Source: Leucobacter chromiireducens subsp. solipictus (GTDB lineage Bacteria; Actinomycetota; Actinomycetes; Actinomycetales; Microbacteriaceae). Taken from it: a DNA stretch of 64,000 bases. The DNA lies in the NCBI RefSeq assembly GCF_016758195.1, contig NZ_QYAC01000003.1, positions 62,001 to 126,000 of the forward strand. The letters run 5' to 3'. A program made the position numbers and the translations under genes. Of the stretch, positions 34,457-43,539 are shown piece after piece (position 1 is the first letter of the stretch; every line of letters starts with the position of its first letter). The notes under the pieces were generated by a model, which did not search any database, was not told the origin of the DNA, and saw only the letters and a list, made by a program, of their open reading frames with translations.

Positions 34457-35890
34457 GTGAGCCTGACGATCCAGCCACGCCGTGTGCGACGCCGGGCGGT
34501 GGTCCGGCTCCTCGCGCCGCTTCGTGAGGTGCGGTGGGGCGGTCTGCTGCTCGGAGTTCTGCTGCTCGTGGGGCTGACGGGCTGCATGACCGGGGACGGG
34601 GTCCACGCCGCGTTCACGCGCGAGTTTGCGCGGGATCCCGCGGTCGTCGACCTCGATCTCTCGAGCGCGGACAACATGCCGTTCACGGGTGGCGTGGGCG
34701 GCGAGGTGACGCTGCGCAGCGACTTGGGCGAGGCGGAACTGCGCGCCTTCGCGGAGCGAGTGCGGGAGTTCGGTGCGGACCACGGCGGTGCCGCGACGGA
34801 TCAGGCCGGCTCGAGCGATCCCTCGCGCGTGCGCATCACCCTGCTGCTCGACGAGTGGCGTCTCCCCGTGCTCATGGATCCGGAGGCGGGGAACGCGCTG
34901 CTCGAAGTATTCGGTGAGCTCCGAGGAGATGCGCGCGTTCAGACGGGCGGCTTCGGGACACGGGACTTCACGGACTCGGCGACTTCGGCGCGACTCGAAG
35001 TTGCCGACGGCGAGACGGCGTTCGCGCTGCTCGCGGAGTCGCCGGAGCTGTTCGCGGGGCTCGGCAGGATGCCGGAAGTGACCGTGGCGACGGTACCGGG
35101 AGTTCCGGAGCGTGTCGTGCTGACTGGTGCCCCCGGGGCCTGGTCCGACCGAGCGGGTGCCGGATACGCGGCGCTCGGTGCCGCAGCCCCGCTCACCGCG
35201 TTCGAGGCCGATCCCGCCGCGGTGACGGTCACCCTCGCCAGCGAGGCGGATCTTGCGCGCGCCGAAGGGGTCGCGCGTGGGACGCTGCGGTACGGCGACG
35301 GTGGGAGCGTGTACTTCCAGAGCGATCTGGTGACGCTCTTCCCCGGGGCGAGCGGGGGATCCGCCCGGGTGCTACTGGCGGATCTCCCCGTGGACGCCAG
35401 TGCGGGCATCGAATCTCTGTGGACCGATGATCACGCGCTGCAGCTCGGTGCCCCCGGCGCACGGGAACTCGCCGTCATCGCCGCCGCGGTCGATCAGAGT
35501 CCCGCCGCGGCGGGCCTCGGCCCGGTGACGATCCGTGTGGGCCCGGCGGACGAGCCGACGCTCGCGATCGAGGGTGCCCCCGGTGCGCTCGCCGAGCGGG
35601 CGGCGACCGTGCTCGCGCTCGGGGAACGCGGCGAGGTGGCCCGGGTCGTGCTGTCCCCGGGATTCTCCTCGGAGCTGGAGACACGCGGCGACCCGAGCGA
35701 TGCGGACCTTGCGGCATACGCGCGGCAGTTGAAGCCGCATGCGGAGCCGGGGGATCGGGTCTGCATTGATGCCGCGCGGCGTGGCTCGTTCTGCGTCACC
35801 GCGGCGGAGCGACTCACTGCCGCGGAGCTCACCGAAGGTGCGGCCCGGGATGGGCGTGCATTCGTGGATGCGTGGAACGCGCAGACCTGA
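34457..35890 (+). CDS. Large predicted lipoprotein
   Basis: The start is GTG 34457, preceded by GGGGAGGCGAC. The 477-residue protein has a basic N-terminus, a hydrophobic segment and the lipobox VGLTGC, so it is probably exported and lipid-anchored. The mature part is rich in Ala, Gly, Asp and Glu. It repeats an alternating pattern of short strands and helices, such as ARVLLADLP and VVLSPGF, with no catalytic motif recognised. Two Cys near the C-terminus (RVCIDAARRGSFCVT) may form a disulfide. It follows the EctB-like gene by about 210 bases and appears independently transcribed. Confidence 0.78.
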   Translation: MSLTIQPRRVRRRAVVRLLAPLREVRWGGLLLGVLLLVGLTGCMTGDGVHAAFTREFARDPAVVDLDLSSADNMPFTGGVGGEVTLRSDLGEAELRAFAERVREFGADHGGAATDQAGSSDPSRVRITLLLDEWRLPVLMDPEAGNALLEVFGELRGDARVQTGGFGTRDFTDSATSARLEVADGETAFALLAESPELFAGLGRMPEVTVATVPGVPERVVLTGAPGAWSDRAGAGYAALGAAAPLTAFEADPAAVTVTLASEADLARAEGVARGTLRYGDGGSVYFQSDLVTLFPGASGGSARVLLADLPVDASAGIESLWTDDHALQLGAPGARELAVIAAAVDQSPAAAGLGPVTIRVGPADEPTLAIEGAPGALAERAATVLALGERGEVARVVLSPGFSSELETRGDPSDADLAAYARQLKPHAEPGDRVCIDAARRGSFCVTAAERLTAAELTEGAARDGRAFVDAWNAQT

Positions 35891-36511
35891 GCGCTGACGC
35901 ACGGCGCTGCCAAAGGCCGCGGCGGGTCGCCGCCCCGCGAGGTGCGGCTGCTCCGCGCCGCGGACTGCGGCACCGACGCCCGCGCGAGCGCACCGTGCCG
36001 AGCGCTCATGCACGCTGCGGGTGGGGAGAGACACCCCTCGACTGAGCTGAGCACGCGGACGTCCGTGAGCCGGCCCCGCAATTCCGCGCACGGAAGGCTC
36101 GGCGGGGTATCTCCCCGAGGCCGGGCATCTTTCCGCGGCGGATCCGCCCGCCCCGCGCCCCGCGGCCCGACGGCCCCTCGACGCCTCGGGGGCCGTCGGC
36201 CCCAGCGAGATACCCGACGGGTACAGCCAGGCGTGCTGCAACCTCCGAGGTGGGGGAGGGGCCGATGGACGGATCCACCTGGCCTCCCGGTTTTGACGCG
36301 TCGGAGGTCGTGAACGGGTTCAGTCCGGTGTTTCCGTGCGACGCTGGCAGGATGAGCACCCGCGGATCGCCGTGTGGGGCGATCGCGCCCTCGACCCCCG
36401 ACCCCCAGCCTCAGGCCTTAGGCCTCAGGCGAACATGACGGGCCGGAGTGCCGGTCGCGCAGTGGACCCCATTGCGCAGTGCCCGTTCCCTGGCTAGGCT
36501 GGGTGTTATCG
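35891..36511. other. Gene-free GC-rich stretch
   Basis: No gene with a ribosome site is visible on either strand; long frames here are shadows typical of GC-rich DNA. A strong hairpin at 36167-36199 (CCGACGGCCCC and complement, 11-base arms) may be a terminator for the lipoprotein gene. Just before the copper locus, the repeated sequence GCCTCAGGC occurs twice near 36412-36430. Confidence 0.5.
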
Positions 36512-36532
36512 ACATACCCCTCGGGGGTATGT
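36512..36532. promoter_or_regulatory. CsoR-like copper operator
   Basis: ACATACCCC and GGGGTATGT form a perfect 9-base palindrome around TCG, 76 bases upstream of the His-rich gene. The TACCCC-GGGGTA core is the hallmark of actinobacterial CsoR/RicR copper-responsive operators. No csoR gene is in the window, so the regulator would be encoded elsewhere. Confidence 0.7.
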
Positions 36533-36607
36533 GCTTCCGCGTCGAACGCGGGCGCTGTGCCTCGGATCGCGGGTGGCCGGCGTGAATCACAGGACGGGTG
36601 AAGGGAA

Positions 36608-37408
36608 ATGAGCATGCAGCACGAAGCACACGAACATGACCATGGCGGAGCGGCGGTATCTGGGCACGATGCCGGGGGAGTGTCGCTCGCCGCGGGCGGG
36701 TATCAGCTCTCTCCGATTCAGGCTCCGGCGGCCATCGGCGAAGACGGAGCATTCCGATTTCAGGTGCTGACCGCCGCCGGCCATGTTGCGGGTGGCTTCC
36801 CGGAATCGCACGAGAAGGCGTTGCACCTCATCGTGGTGCGCGCCGACGGCACCGAGTTTGGGCACGTGCATCCCGAGGTTGATCGCGACGGAACCTGGTC
36901 GACACCCTGGCGCTGGGCCGCGGCCGGCACGTACCGCGTATACGCGGACTTCATCCCGCCCGAGGACGGTGCGGAAGGTCTCACGCTCACGCAAACGGTC
37001 CATGTTCCGGGCGAGTTTGCGCCCGTGGCGTTGCCGGTCGCGCGGGTGGCGAAGGTCGCGGGCTTCACGGTATCGGCTTCCGGCGACCTCATCGCGGGAT
37101 CGCCGGTCGAGCTCGCGATTGACGTCACGAAGGCGGGCGCTCCCGTGCGCGCTCTCGAGCCGTACCTCGGCGCGTTCGGTCACCTCGTCGCGCTGCGGGA
37201 GGGGGATCTCGCGTACCTGCATGTCCACCCGGACGGACCCGCACCCGGCCCCGGTTCGGTCTCGGGGCCGACGGTCAGATTTGTGGTGACCGCCCCGACG
37301 GCCGGGCGGTACTTCCTCTACTTCGACTTCCAGGTCGACGGTGAGGTGTTCACCGCGGAGCTTCAGCTCGACGCCGCTGCCTCTGAGAGGGATCACGCGG
37401 CTCATTGA
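36608..37408 (+). CDS. His-rich protein of a putative copper locus
   Basis: The 266-residue protein begins with HEAHEHDHGG, a His cluster suited to metal binding, and has no signal peptide. Two similar beta-rich halves follow. Each contains a His pair motif, HLIVVRADGTEFGHVHPE (about 74-91) and HLVALREGDLAYLHVHPD (about 193-210), so it looks like an internal duplication. ATG 36614 has better spacing to AAGGG than 36608. A CsoR-like palindrome precedes it. A copper-buffering or copper-handling role is inferred from operator and His content. Confidence 0.7.
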   Translation: MSMQHEAHEHDHGGAAVSGHDAGGVSLAAGGYQLSPIQAPAAIGEDGAFRFQVLTAAGHVAGGFPESHEKALHLIVVRADGTEFGHVHPEVDRDGTWSTPWRWAAAGTYRVYADFIPPEDGAEGLTLTQTVHVPGEFAPVALPVARVAKVAGFTVSASGDLIAGSPVELAIDVTKAGAPVRALEPYLGAFGHLVALREGDLAYLHVHPDGPAPGPGSVSGPTVRFVVTAPTAGRYFLYFDFQVDGEVFTAELQLDAAASERDHAAH

Positions 37409-37500
37409 GCGCGTCGGCGCGGTGCGCCCCGGCGGCGCTTCCACCCGCACGCGGCGGTATCCCCGCCGGGTGACGGTGGAAGCGCCGCATTATGAGAACG

Positions 37501-37516
37501 CCCCACGGGGGTATGC
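37501..37516. promoter_or_regulatory. Degenerate CsoR-like half operator
   Basis: The right half CGGGGGTATG is identical to that of the 36512-36532 palindrome, while the left half has drifted. It lies just upstream of the MFS start, so both genes may answer to the same copper regulator. Confidence 0.45.
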
Positions 37517-37526
37517 AGTTGCTGGA

Positions 37527-39038
37527 ATGGTGTCCGAACGACGGGCGGTCTGGGAGGACTCAGTAGTCAAACTCTTTGCGATTCGCGACTTCAGGCACCT
37601 GTTCGGTGCCCAGATCATCGCGCTCCTCGGCACCGGACTCGCCACGGTCGCGCTCGGGCTGCTCGCCTACGAGCTCGCCGGACCTGCGGCTGGCGCGGTG
37701 CTGGCGACGGCGCTGACCATCAAGATGGTCATGTACGTGCTCATCGCGCCGATCGCGGGCGCCTTTGCCGACCGCTTGCCGCGACGACTGTTCCTGACGA
37801 TCCTCGATCTCGTGCGCGCCGCGGTTGTCCTCGTGCTCCCGTTTGTCACTGAGATCTGGCAGGTCTACGTCCTCATCGGGGTACTGCAGGCGGCATCGGC
37901 GGCGTTCACGCCCACGTTCCAGGCCGTGATCCCGGACATCGTCCCCGAGGAAGCCCAGTACACGCGGGCGCTGTCGGCGTCTCAGGTCGCCTACACGATG
38001 GAGAGCCTCTTGAGTCCGGTGCTCGCCGCCCTCGCGCTCGCCGTCATGTCGTTCAATTGGCTGTTCGTGGGCACCGCGGTCGGATTCCTGATCTCCGCGG
38101 CACTCGTGCTGTCGACGCGGATCCCGAACGCGGCCAGCGGAGTTCCGGGCGGCGCGTGGGAGCGCATCACGTCGGGGCTCGGCACGTTCGTGCGCACGCC
38201 GCGCCTGCGCGGCCTGATGGGGTTGAATCTGGTGGTGGCCGCCGCGGGCTCGATCGTTGTGGTGAACACGGTGAATTACGTACGTGATCAGCTCGGCGGG
38301 GATCAGTCCGACGTGGCCTGGATGCTCGCGGCGTCCGGCGCGGGGACGCTCGTGGTCGCGCTCATCCTGCCGCGCGTGCTGGACCGGGTTGCGGACCGCC
38401 CGATCATGATGACGGGGGCGGCTGTGCTGCTCGCGGGCGTCGCGGCTGCGGTGGCGATGGTGGCCGGAGGCGTCGTGTCGACGGCGGTGACCGCGCCCAT
38501 CTGGGTGGCGATCGGCGCGGGGATGGCGTTCATCGTGACGCCGACGGGGCGCGTGATTCGCGAATCGACCCCTCCAGCCGGGCTGCCCGGCGCGTTCGCC
38601 GCGCAGTTCTCCCTGTCCCACCTGGCCTGGTTGGTGACGTACCCGATCGCGGGATGGCTCGGCACCGCGGCCGGCCTGACGGCCGCGTGGTCGGTCCTGG
38701 CAGCACTCGCGGTTCTCGGGGCTATCTTCGCGGTCGTCGCCTGGCCTCGTGAGGGCCGCGCCGCCGCGCAATCGCCAGCGCCCGCCGGAACCGCAACCCC
38801 CGCGCCCGCCGGGACCGCGACCCCCGCGCCCGCCGGGACCGCGACCCCCGCGCACACCGGGACCGCGACCCCCGCGGGAGCAGGTGCCGGGACCTCCGCG
38901 GGAACCGGGACCGCGACCCCGGCTGGAGCTGGGCTCCCTGCCGGTACCCCAGCCGTTCCCGCCGCGTCAGCGGGAGCGTGCGAGTGTGGCGAGGCGGTGC
39001 TGATCGCGGCGCAGTGCTCGTGCAGCCGGCCGGTGTGA
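37527..39038 (+). CDS. MFS transporter with repetitive linker and Cys-rich tail
   Basis: The protein has about 503 residues. Residues 13 to about 410 form an MFS domain (KLFAIRDFRHLFGAQ, PIAGAFADRLPRRLFLT) like that of putative heavy-metal or drug exporters. An Ala/Thr/Pro repeat (units of APAGTATP, encoded by a 24-base tandem DNA repeat) links it to a Cys-rich end with CECGE and QCSCSRPV. That tail could bind copper. ATG 37527 is the only reasonable upstream start although its ribosome site is weak. The preceding CsoR-like half operator and His-rich neighbour suggest a copper-efflux or copper-tolerance unit. This is inference. Confidence 0.78.
   Translation: MVSERRAVWEDSVVKLFAIRDFRHLFGAQIIALLGTGLATVALGLLAYELAGPAAGAVLATALTIKMVMYVLIAPIAGAFADRLPRRLFLTILDLVRAAVVLVLPFVTEIWQVYVLIGVLQAASAAFTPTFQAVIPDIVPEEAQYTRALSASQVAYTMESLLSPVLAALALAVMSFNWLFVGTAVGFLISAALVLSTRIPNAASGVPGGAWERITSGLGTFVRTPRLRGLMGLNLVVAAAGSIVVVNTVNYVRDQLGGDQSDVAWMLAASGAGTLVVALILPRVLDRVADRPIMMTGAAVLLAGVAAAVAMVAGGVVSTAVTAPIWVAIGAGMAFIVTPTGRVIRESTPPAGLPGAFAAQFSLSHLAWLVTYPIAGWLGTAAGLTAAWSVLAALAVLGAIFAVVAWPREGRAAAQSPAPAGTATPAPAGTATPAPAGTATPAHTGTATPAGAGAGTSAGTGTATPAGAGLPAGTPAVPAASAGACECGEAVLIAAQCSCSRPV
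38778..38873 (+). repeat. 24-base tandem repeat in MFS gene
   Basis: Four head-to-tail 24-base units, of which the second and third are identical and the others differ at a few positions, encode the 8-residue unit APAGTATP. More degenerate copies follow. Repeat number may vary between strains. Confidence 0.85.
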
Positions 39039-39431
39039 CGGTCGCCTCGCCCGGCTGAGTCGCCCGGGTGGCGCTCCGGGCCCGGCGCGGCGGCAGGCCC
39101 CGTGTGGCTGGCGCGGCGGGCTCGGCTGTGCGCCGCGTTGGCGCGGGGCCGATCTGGTCCGGCCTGCGTCAGGGGCCGATCCGGCCCGGGCTGCGTCAGA
39201 GCTCGTGAGAGGCAGTGACGTGGTGGCGGGGCATCTCACCGGCCCGCGCATATTCCGCACCGCGAAACTGCATCTTCACGATTCGGAAGTTTCTATTGAC
39301 CCGTTGATCCTGCCCGTGATAGGTATGGAGCACTCCAACGACGGAGTACCTGGATCAGCAGACAGGGAAAAACTGAGCTGGCACCCACGTGGGGCCGGCA
39401 GGCGGTTCCACCGTACGGATGGAGTCAGCAC
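39039..39431. other. Intergenic region with promoter of the purine pair
   Basis: No gene is visible. A promoter-like pair is TTGACC (39296) and TAGGTA (39320) with 18-base spacing, which would leave an untranslated leader of about 100 bases. I could not match the leader to a known riboswitch. The rest is GC-rich with repeated GGGCCGATC-type words. Confidence 0.4.
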
Positions 39432-40802
39432 ATGCCACAGCCAACCGCGCGCCTCTGGATCAAGAACCCGCTCGGGATCTTCACGGGGACCGACGCCGAC
39501 GCTGCAGGCGGGATCGTGATCGAAGGATCCGTCGTCAGTGAGCTCGTGCCCGCCGGGGGCGCACCCGCGGCTCCGGTCGATCAGCAATTTGACGCGAGTC
39601 GCCACGTGGTGATCCCCGGGCTCATCAACACCCACCACCACTTCTACCAAACGCTCACCCGTGCGTGGACCCCCGTCGTGAGCGCCGAGCTCTTTCCCTG
39701 GCTGCAGGGGCTCTACGGGGTGTGGGCGGGGCTCACCCCACGAGATCTGGAACTCGCGACCACCGCGGCCCTCGCCGAGCTGCTGCTGTCGGGGTGCACC
39801 ACCGCCGCCGATCACCACTACCTCTTCCCGGACGGACTCGAGGACGGCATCGACGTGCAGGTCGAGGCCGTCCGGAAGCTCGGCATGCGGGCCACCCTCA
39901 CCCGCGGTTCGATGTCGCTCGGCGAGGCGGACGGCGGCCTGCCCCCGCAGCGCACCGTGCAGGACGCCGACGTGATCCTCGCGGACAGCGAGCGCCTCGT
40001 CGGTGCGTACCACGAGCGTGGTGCCGGGGCCTTCGTGCACATCGGACTCGCGCCGTGCTCCCCGTTCTCGGTGACCACCGGCGTGATGCGCGACACCGCG
40101 GCGTTGGCCGAACGTCTCGACGTCCGTCTCCACACGCACCTCGCCGAGACCCTCGACGAAGAGGACTTCTGCCGCGACACTTTCGGGCTGCGCACCGTTG
40201 ACTACCTCGAGAGCGTCGGCTGGCTCTCCGATCGCACCTGGCTCGCGCACGGGATCCACTTCGATGACGCGGAGATCGCCCGGCTCGGTGCGGCCGGGAC
40301 TAGCGTGTCCCACTGCGCCACCTCGAACATGCGGCTCGCCTCGGGCATCGCGCGTGCGCTGGAGCTCGAGCAGGCGGGATCCCCCGTGGGTCTCGGCGTC
40401 GACGGATCCGCCTCGAATGACGGGTCCAACATGATCCAGGAGGTGCGCCAGGCGCTGTACCTGCAGCGCCTGCGCTACGGTGCCGCGGCGGTCACCCCGG
40501 AGCGGGCGCTCGGCTGGGCCACCGCGGGATCGGCGCGGGCCCTCGGCCGATCTGACCTCGGCACCCTCGCCCCGGGGATGCAGGCTGACCTCGCGATGTT
40601 CACCCTCGACGAGCTGCGCTTCTCCGGCAGTCACGATCCCGTGGCCGCGCTGCTGCTGTGTGGTGCCGAGCGGGCCGACCGCGTCATGGTGGGCGGCACC
40701 TGGCGCGTCACCGACGGACAGATCGAAGGCCTCGACGTTGCGCAGCTCATCGCCCACCACAGTGAGGCCGCCCGCGGCCTCCTCGCCCGCCACGCCGCAT
40801 AA
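39432..40802 (+). CDS. 8-oxoguanine deaminase-like amidohydrolase
   Basis: The 456-residue enzyme belongs to the TRZ/ATZ amidohydrolase group. The metal ligands are in PGLINTHHHFYQT (His 68-70), HTHLAET and AHGIHF, with the catalytic Asp in GVDGSASND. The HHHFYQTLTRAW start and APCSPFSVT segment match 8-oxoguanine deaminases, which convert 8-oxoguanine to urate. Isocytosine or other guanine-like substrates are alternatives. The downstream NCS2 permease (56 bases on) would import the purine, which supports the purine salvage or catabolism role. Confidence 0.83.
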   Translation: MPQPTARLWIKNPLGIFTGTDADAAGGIVIEGSVVSELVPAGGAPAAPVDQQFDASRHVVIPGLINTHHHFYQTLTRAWTPVVSAELFPWLQGLYGVWAGLTPRDLELATTAALAELLLSGCTTAADHHYLFPDGLEDGIDVQVEAVRKLGMRATLTRGSMSLGEADGGLPPQRTVQDADVILADSERLVGAYHERGAGAFVHIGLAPCSPFSVTTGVMRDTAALAERLDVRLHTHLAETLDEEDFCRDTFGLRTVDYLESVGWLSDRTWLAHGIHFDDAEIARLGAAGTSVSHCATSNMRLASGIARALELEQAGSPVGLGVDGSASNDGSNMIQEVRQALYLQRLRYGAAAVTPERALGWATAGSARALGRSDLGTLAPGMQADLAMFTLDELRFSGSHDPVAALLLCGAERADRVMVGGTWRVTDGQIEGLDVAQLIAHHSEAARGLLARHAA

Positions 40803-40858
40803 GCCTCCCAGACCCAATCCGTTCCACCGTTCCCATTCACCACGACAAAGAGGTCGAT

Positions 40859-42319
40859 ATGAACCAGAACACCGTGGCCGTCGACCGGCCAGAAGACGAA
40901 AGACTCCCGTTCGGAGCCACGCTCGCCTACGGGCTCCAGCACGTGCTCACGATGTATGGCGGCATTATCGCCCCGCCCCTGATCATCGGATCGATGGCCG
41001 GCCTGAACGGGGCGGAGATCGGGGTGCTGATCACCGCGTGCCTGTTCATGGGCGGGCTCGCCACGATCCTGCAAACCCTGGGGGTGCCGTTCTTCGGTTC
41101 GCAGCTGCCGCTGGTGCAGGGCGTCTCGTTCGCCGGGGTGGCGACCATGGGGGCGATCGTCACGAGCGGGGGCGGTCTCCCCGCCGTGCTCGGCTCCGTG
41201 ATCGCCGCGTCCCTGATCGGACTCCTGGTGGCACCGGTATTTGCGAAGATCATCCGGTTCTTCCCGCCCGTCGTCACCGGTGTGGTGATCACCACCATTG
41301 GCCTGACCCTGCTGCCGGTTGCGGCAGGCTGGGCGATGGGCGGCGTCAGCGATGCGCCAGACTTCGGTTCGCAACAGAACCTGCTGCTTGCGGCGCTCAC
41401 GCTGGTGGTCGTGCTGGTGCTCAGCAAGGTGCCGATCGGGGCGATCTCGCGACTCGCGATTCTTCTTGCCATGGTGATCGGCACGATCATCGCGGCGTAC
41501 ATGGGCATGGTCGACTTTGGCGGGGTGCTCGACGGCCCGATCTTCGCGATCCCGACCCCGTTTGCGTTCGGAATGCCGACCTTCGAAATCGCGGCGATCA
41601 TCTCGATGCTGATCGTGGTCCTCGTCACCCTGACGGAAACCACCGCGGACATTATTGCGGTCGGCGACATCATCGGCACCAAGGTGGACTCGAAGCGGAT
41701 CGCCGCGGGACTCCGTGCCGACATGCTCTCGAGCGCGGTGTCCCCGGTGTTCGGATCCTTCACGCAGTCCGCCTTTGCGCAGAACGTGGGCCTCGTCGCC
41801 ATCACCGGCGTCGAGAGCCGCTTCGTGGTCACCGCCGGTGGTGCGGTGCTCGTGGTGCTCGGATTGCTCCCGGTGCTGGGGCGCGTGGTCGCGGCCGTGC
41901 CCACACCCGTGCTCGGCGGTGCCGGAATCGTGCTCTTCGGCAGCGTCGCGGCCAGCGGGATCCGGACGCTCTCAAAAGTCGACTACCGCGGCAACATGAA
42001 CCTGATCATCGTGGCGGCCTCGATCGGGATCGCAATGCTGCCGATCGCCGCTCCCACTATTTACGATCAGATGCCCGCCTGGTTCAACACCATTTTCCAC
42101 TCGGGCATCAGTTCGGCAGCGGTTGCCGCGATCATCCTGAACCTCCTGTTCAACCACCTCGGCGGCGCGGGCAAGGACGGGTCGGCGCTCGCCGCCGCGC
42201 CCACGCGCAGTATCCCGATCGCCTACTTGGAAGCGTTCGAGGACGGCGACTCGGTGATCGACGGCAGGATCGTTGACCGCGATGGGCGAGAGGTGCCGCT
42301 GGATCACCCCGCTCGGTAG
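40859..42319 (+). CDS. NCS2-family purine permease
   Basis: The 486-residue membrane protein has about 14 membrane segments. The NCS2 features are GLQHVLTMYGG at the start, TLTETTADIIAVG (the Q/E-type binding motif of TM8, here E) and ITGVESRFVV followed by GRVVAAVPTPVLGGAG. The family imports xanthine, uric acid, guanine or uracil with H+ or Na+. Its position behind the deaminase-like gene suggests a purine or oxidised-purine substrate. A ribosome site AAAGAGG precedes the ATG. A large nested hairpin follows the stop. Confidence 0.88.
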   Translation: MNQNTVAVDRPEDERLPFGATLAYGLQHVLTMYGGIIAPPLIIGSMAGLNGAEIGVLITACLFMGGLATILQTLGVPFFGSQLPLVQGVSFAGVATMGAIVTSGGGLPAVLGSVIAASLIGLLVAPVFAKIIRFFPPVVTGVVITTIGLTLLPVAAGWAMGGVSDAPDFGSQQNLLLAALTLVVVLVLSKVPIGAISRLAILLAMVIGTIIAAYMGMVDFGGVLDGPIFAIPTPFAFGMPTFEIAAIISMLIVVLVTLTETTADIIAVGDIIGTKVDSKRIAAGLRADMLSSAVSPVFGSFTQSAFAQNVGLVAITGVESRFVVTAGGAVLVVLGLLPVLGRVVAAVPTPVLGGAGIVLFGSVAASGIRTLSKVDYRGNMNLIIVAASIGIAMLPIAAPTIYDQMPAWFNTIFHSGISSAAVAAIILNLLFNHLGGAGKDGSALAAAPTRSIPIAYLEAFEDGDSVIDGRIVDRDGREVPLDHPAR

Positions 42320-42379
42320 CCGTGCGAGGGTGAGCGAATCAGGGCGACTGGTGCACCGGTCGCCCTGAGTTCGCACGGC
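42319..42379 (+). terminator. Long nested hairpin terminator
   Basis: Outer arms GCCGTGCGA (9 bases) and inner arms TCAGGGCGAC (10 bases, 42339-42348 with 42359-42368) form a two-level stem starting at the NCS2 stop codon. It separates the purine pair from the next operon. Confidence 0.7.
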
Positions 42380-42381
42380 AA

Positions 42382-42463
42382 TGTAATCCATTACAAATAT
42401 CTCGCCCCCGTGCTTGCGCCTGCCGTGGCTGGTGTGTATCGTAACTCAATGTACACGATTACA
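42382..42463 (+). promoter_or_regulatory. Promoter flanked by two similar palindromes
   Basis: TGTAATCCATTACA (42382-42395) is a perfect palindrome. TGTACACGATTACA (42450-42463) differs at three positions. Between them lie TTGCGC (42414) and TATCGT (42437) with 17-base spacing, a reasonable sigma-70-type promoter. The 68-base distance allows looping. The LacI-family gene at the end of the operon is the obvious candidate repressor. Confidence 0.55.
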
Positions 42464-42495
42464 TTTGCGGTAGTTGCAATCAAAGGGGATGTCGC

Positions 42496-43539
42496 ATGCG
42501 CACACGGAGAGAGTCCACACACGTCCGAAGGGTGGGCTCCGCGCTCATCGCGATCCTCGCGGCGACCGCGCTGTCGGCGTGCGCCGCGGGAACTCAGGGT
42601 GGGACAGATGCCGAGTCGTCGCCGGAGGGCCTGACGCCGTTGACCCTTTCGCTGGACTGGAATTCCTACGTGGCCTACCACGCGCCCTTCGCACTCGCGG
42701 AAGAGTCGGGCATCTGGACCGAACACGGGCTCAGCGTGCAACAGACGATGCCGGGAGGTTCTGGGGACGCGCTCATCGAGGTCGGAACGGCGAAGACCGA
42801 CCTCGCCTGGGCGGACCTGTCGACCTCGGCCGCATCCATGCTGCAGGGGGTGCCCGTCACGGCGGTCGCGACGGTCCAAACGAAGAACGCGAGCGGGCTG
42901 ACGGTTCTCGAGGGTACATCGCTGGAGAGCGCGGCAGACGTTCCGGGGATGCGGATCGGGTCGACCCCCGGTGGATCAGACGCGACCCTGATCGGTGCAT
43001 TCTTGCGGGCGAACGACATCGATCCCGAGGCAGTCGACATCGTGAATCTCCCGGCGAACGGCAAATTCGCGGCGCTGATGACCGGCGAGGTCGATGCGAT
43101 TAGCGGGCAGGTGTATTACTACGTCAGCAGCGCGCAGAGCCAGGGCGTCACCGCGACCGGGAAATCGTATTCGGACATGGGGCTCGACGTCCTCGACCAC
43201 GGCTTCGTGGCGAACGACGCGTTTCTCGCGGAGCAGCCTGAGGCGGTCACCCGGTTCCTGGCGGCATACCGCGAGGCGCTCGCGCGCACCATTGAGGATC
43301 CGGCGAGTGCGTGCACGGTGCTGACGGAGAAATCTGAGGGCGCGCTGCTCCCAGAGGATTGTGAGTCCCAGCTCGAGGGGTGGCTTCCGCTCGTGGGTGA
43401 TCCCGCGGACCCAGCGTGGGGCACCAACGAGGCAGCGGACTGGACGAGCACGGTCGACGTGCTCACGGAATTCGGTGGTGCCGAGGGCGACCGCACCCCG
43501 GCGAGCATGTTCACGAACGAGGCGCTGCCGCATGAGTGA
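42496..43539 (+). CDS. ABC transporter substrate-binding lipoprotein (NMT1/SsuA-like)
   Basis: The 347-residue protein has a signal peptide ending in the lipobox ALSAC (Cys29). The mature domain (about 45-330) follows the NMT1/SsuA/ThiY pattern: LTLSLDWNSYVAYHAPFALA, a central GMRIGSTPGGSDATLI hinge and DVLDHGFVANDAFLAE. This type binds sulfonates, nitrate, aromatic acids or pyrimidine precursors outside the cell. Its stop overlaps the ATPase start by eight bases. It leads an eight-gene operon. Ligand unknown. Confidence 0.88.
   Translation: MRTRRESTHVRRVGSALIAILAATALSACAAGTQGGTDAESSPEGLTPLTLSLDWNSYVAYHAPFALAEESGIWTEHGLSVQQTMPGGSGDALIEVGTAKTDLAWADLSTSAASMLQGVPVTAVATVQTKNASGLTVLEGTSLESAADVPGMRIGSTPGGSDATLIGAFLRANDIDPEAVDIVNLPANGKFAALMTGEVDAISGQVYYYVSSAQSQGVTATGKSYSDMGLDVLDHGFVANDAFLAEQPEAVTRFLAAYREALARTIEDPASACTVLTEKSEGALLPEDCESQLEGWLPLVGDPADPAWGTNEAADWTSTVDVLTEFGGAEGDRTPASMFTNEALPHE

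Noticed and set aside
35372-36241. Leftward gene in the 35.9-36.2 kb gap
   Set aside because: The frame overlaps the lipoprotein gene, is dominated by Arg/Gly/Ala and has no ribosome site.
38778-38873. CRISPR-like array
   Set aside because: The units are contiguous without spacers and are in frame with the MFS protein, so this is a coding tandem repeat.
39326-39431. Possible riboswitch in the leader of the deaminase gene
   Set aside because: A leader of about 100 bases exists, but I could not match its conserved bases or folds to a known purine or guanidine aptamer.
39276-40817. 513-codon frame antisense to the 8-oxoguanine deaminase-like gene
   Set aside because: A mirror of third-position GC bias with no motif. 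The sense gene has the full set of metal ligands.
40480-42276. 598-codon frame overlapping the deaminase and permease
   Set aside because: Arg-rich shadow with no start site or domain. The NCS2 permease in the neighbouring frame is unambiguous.
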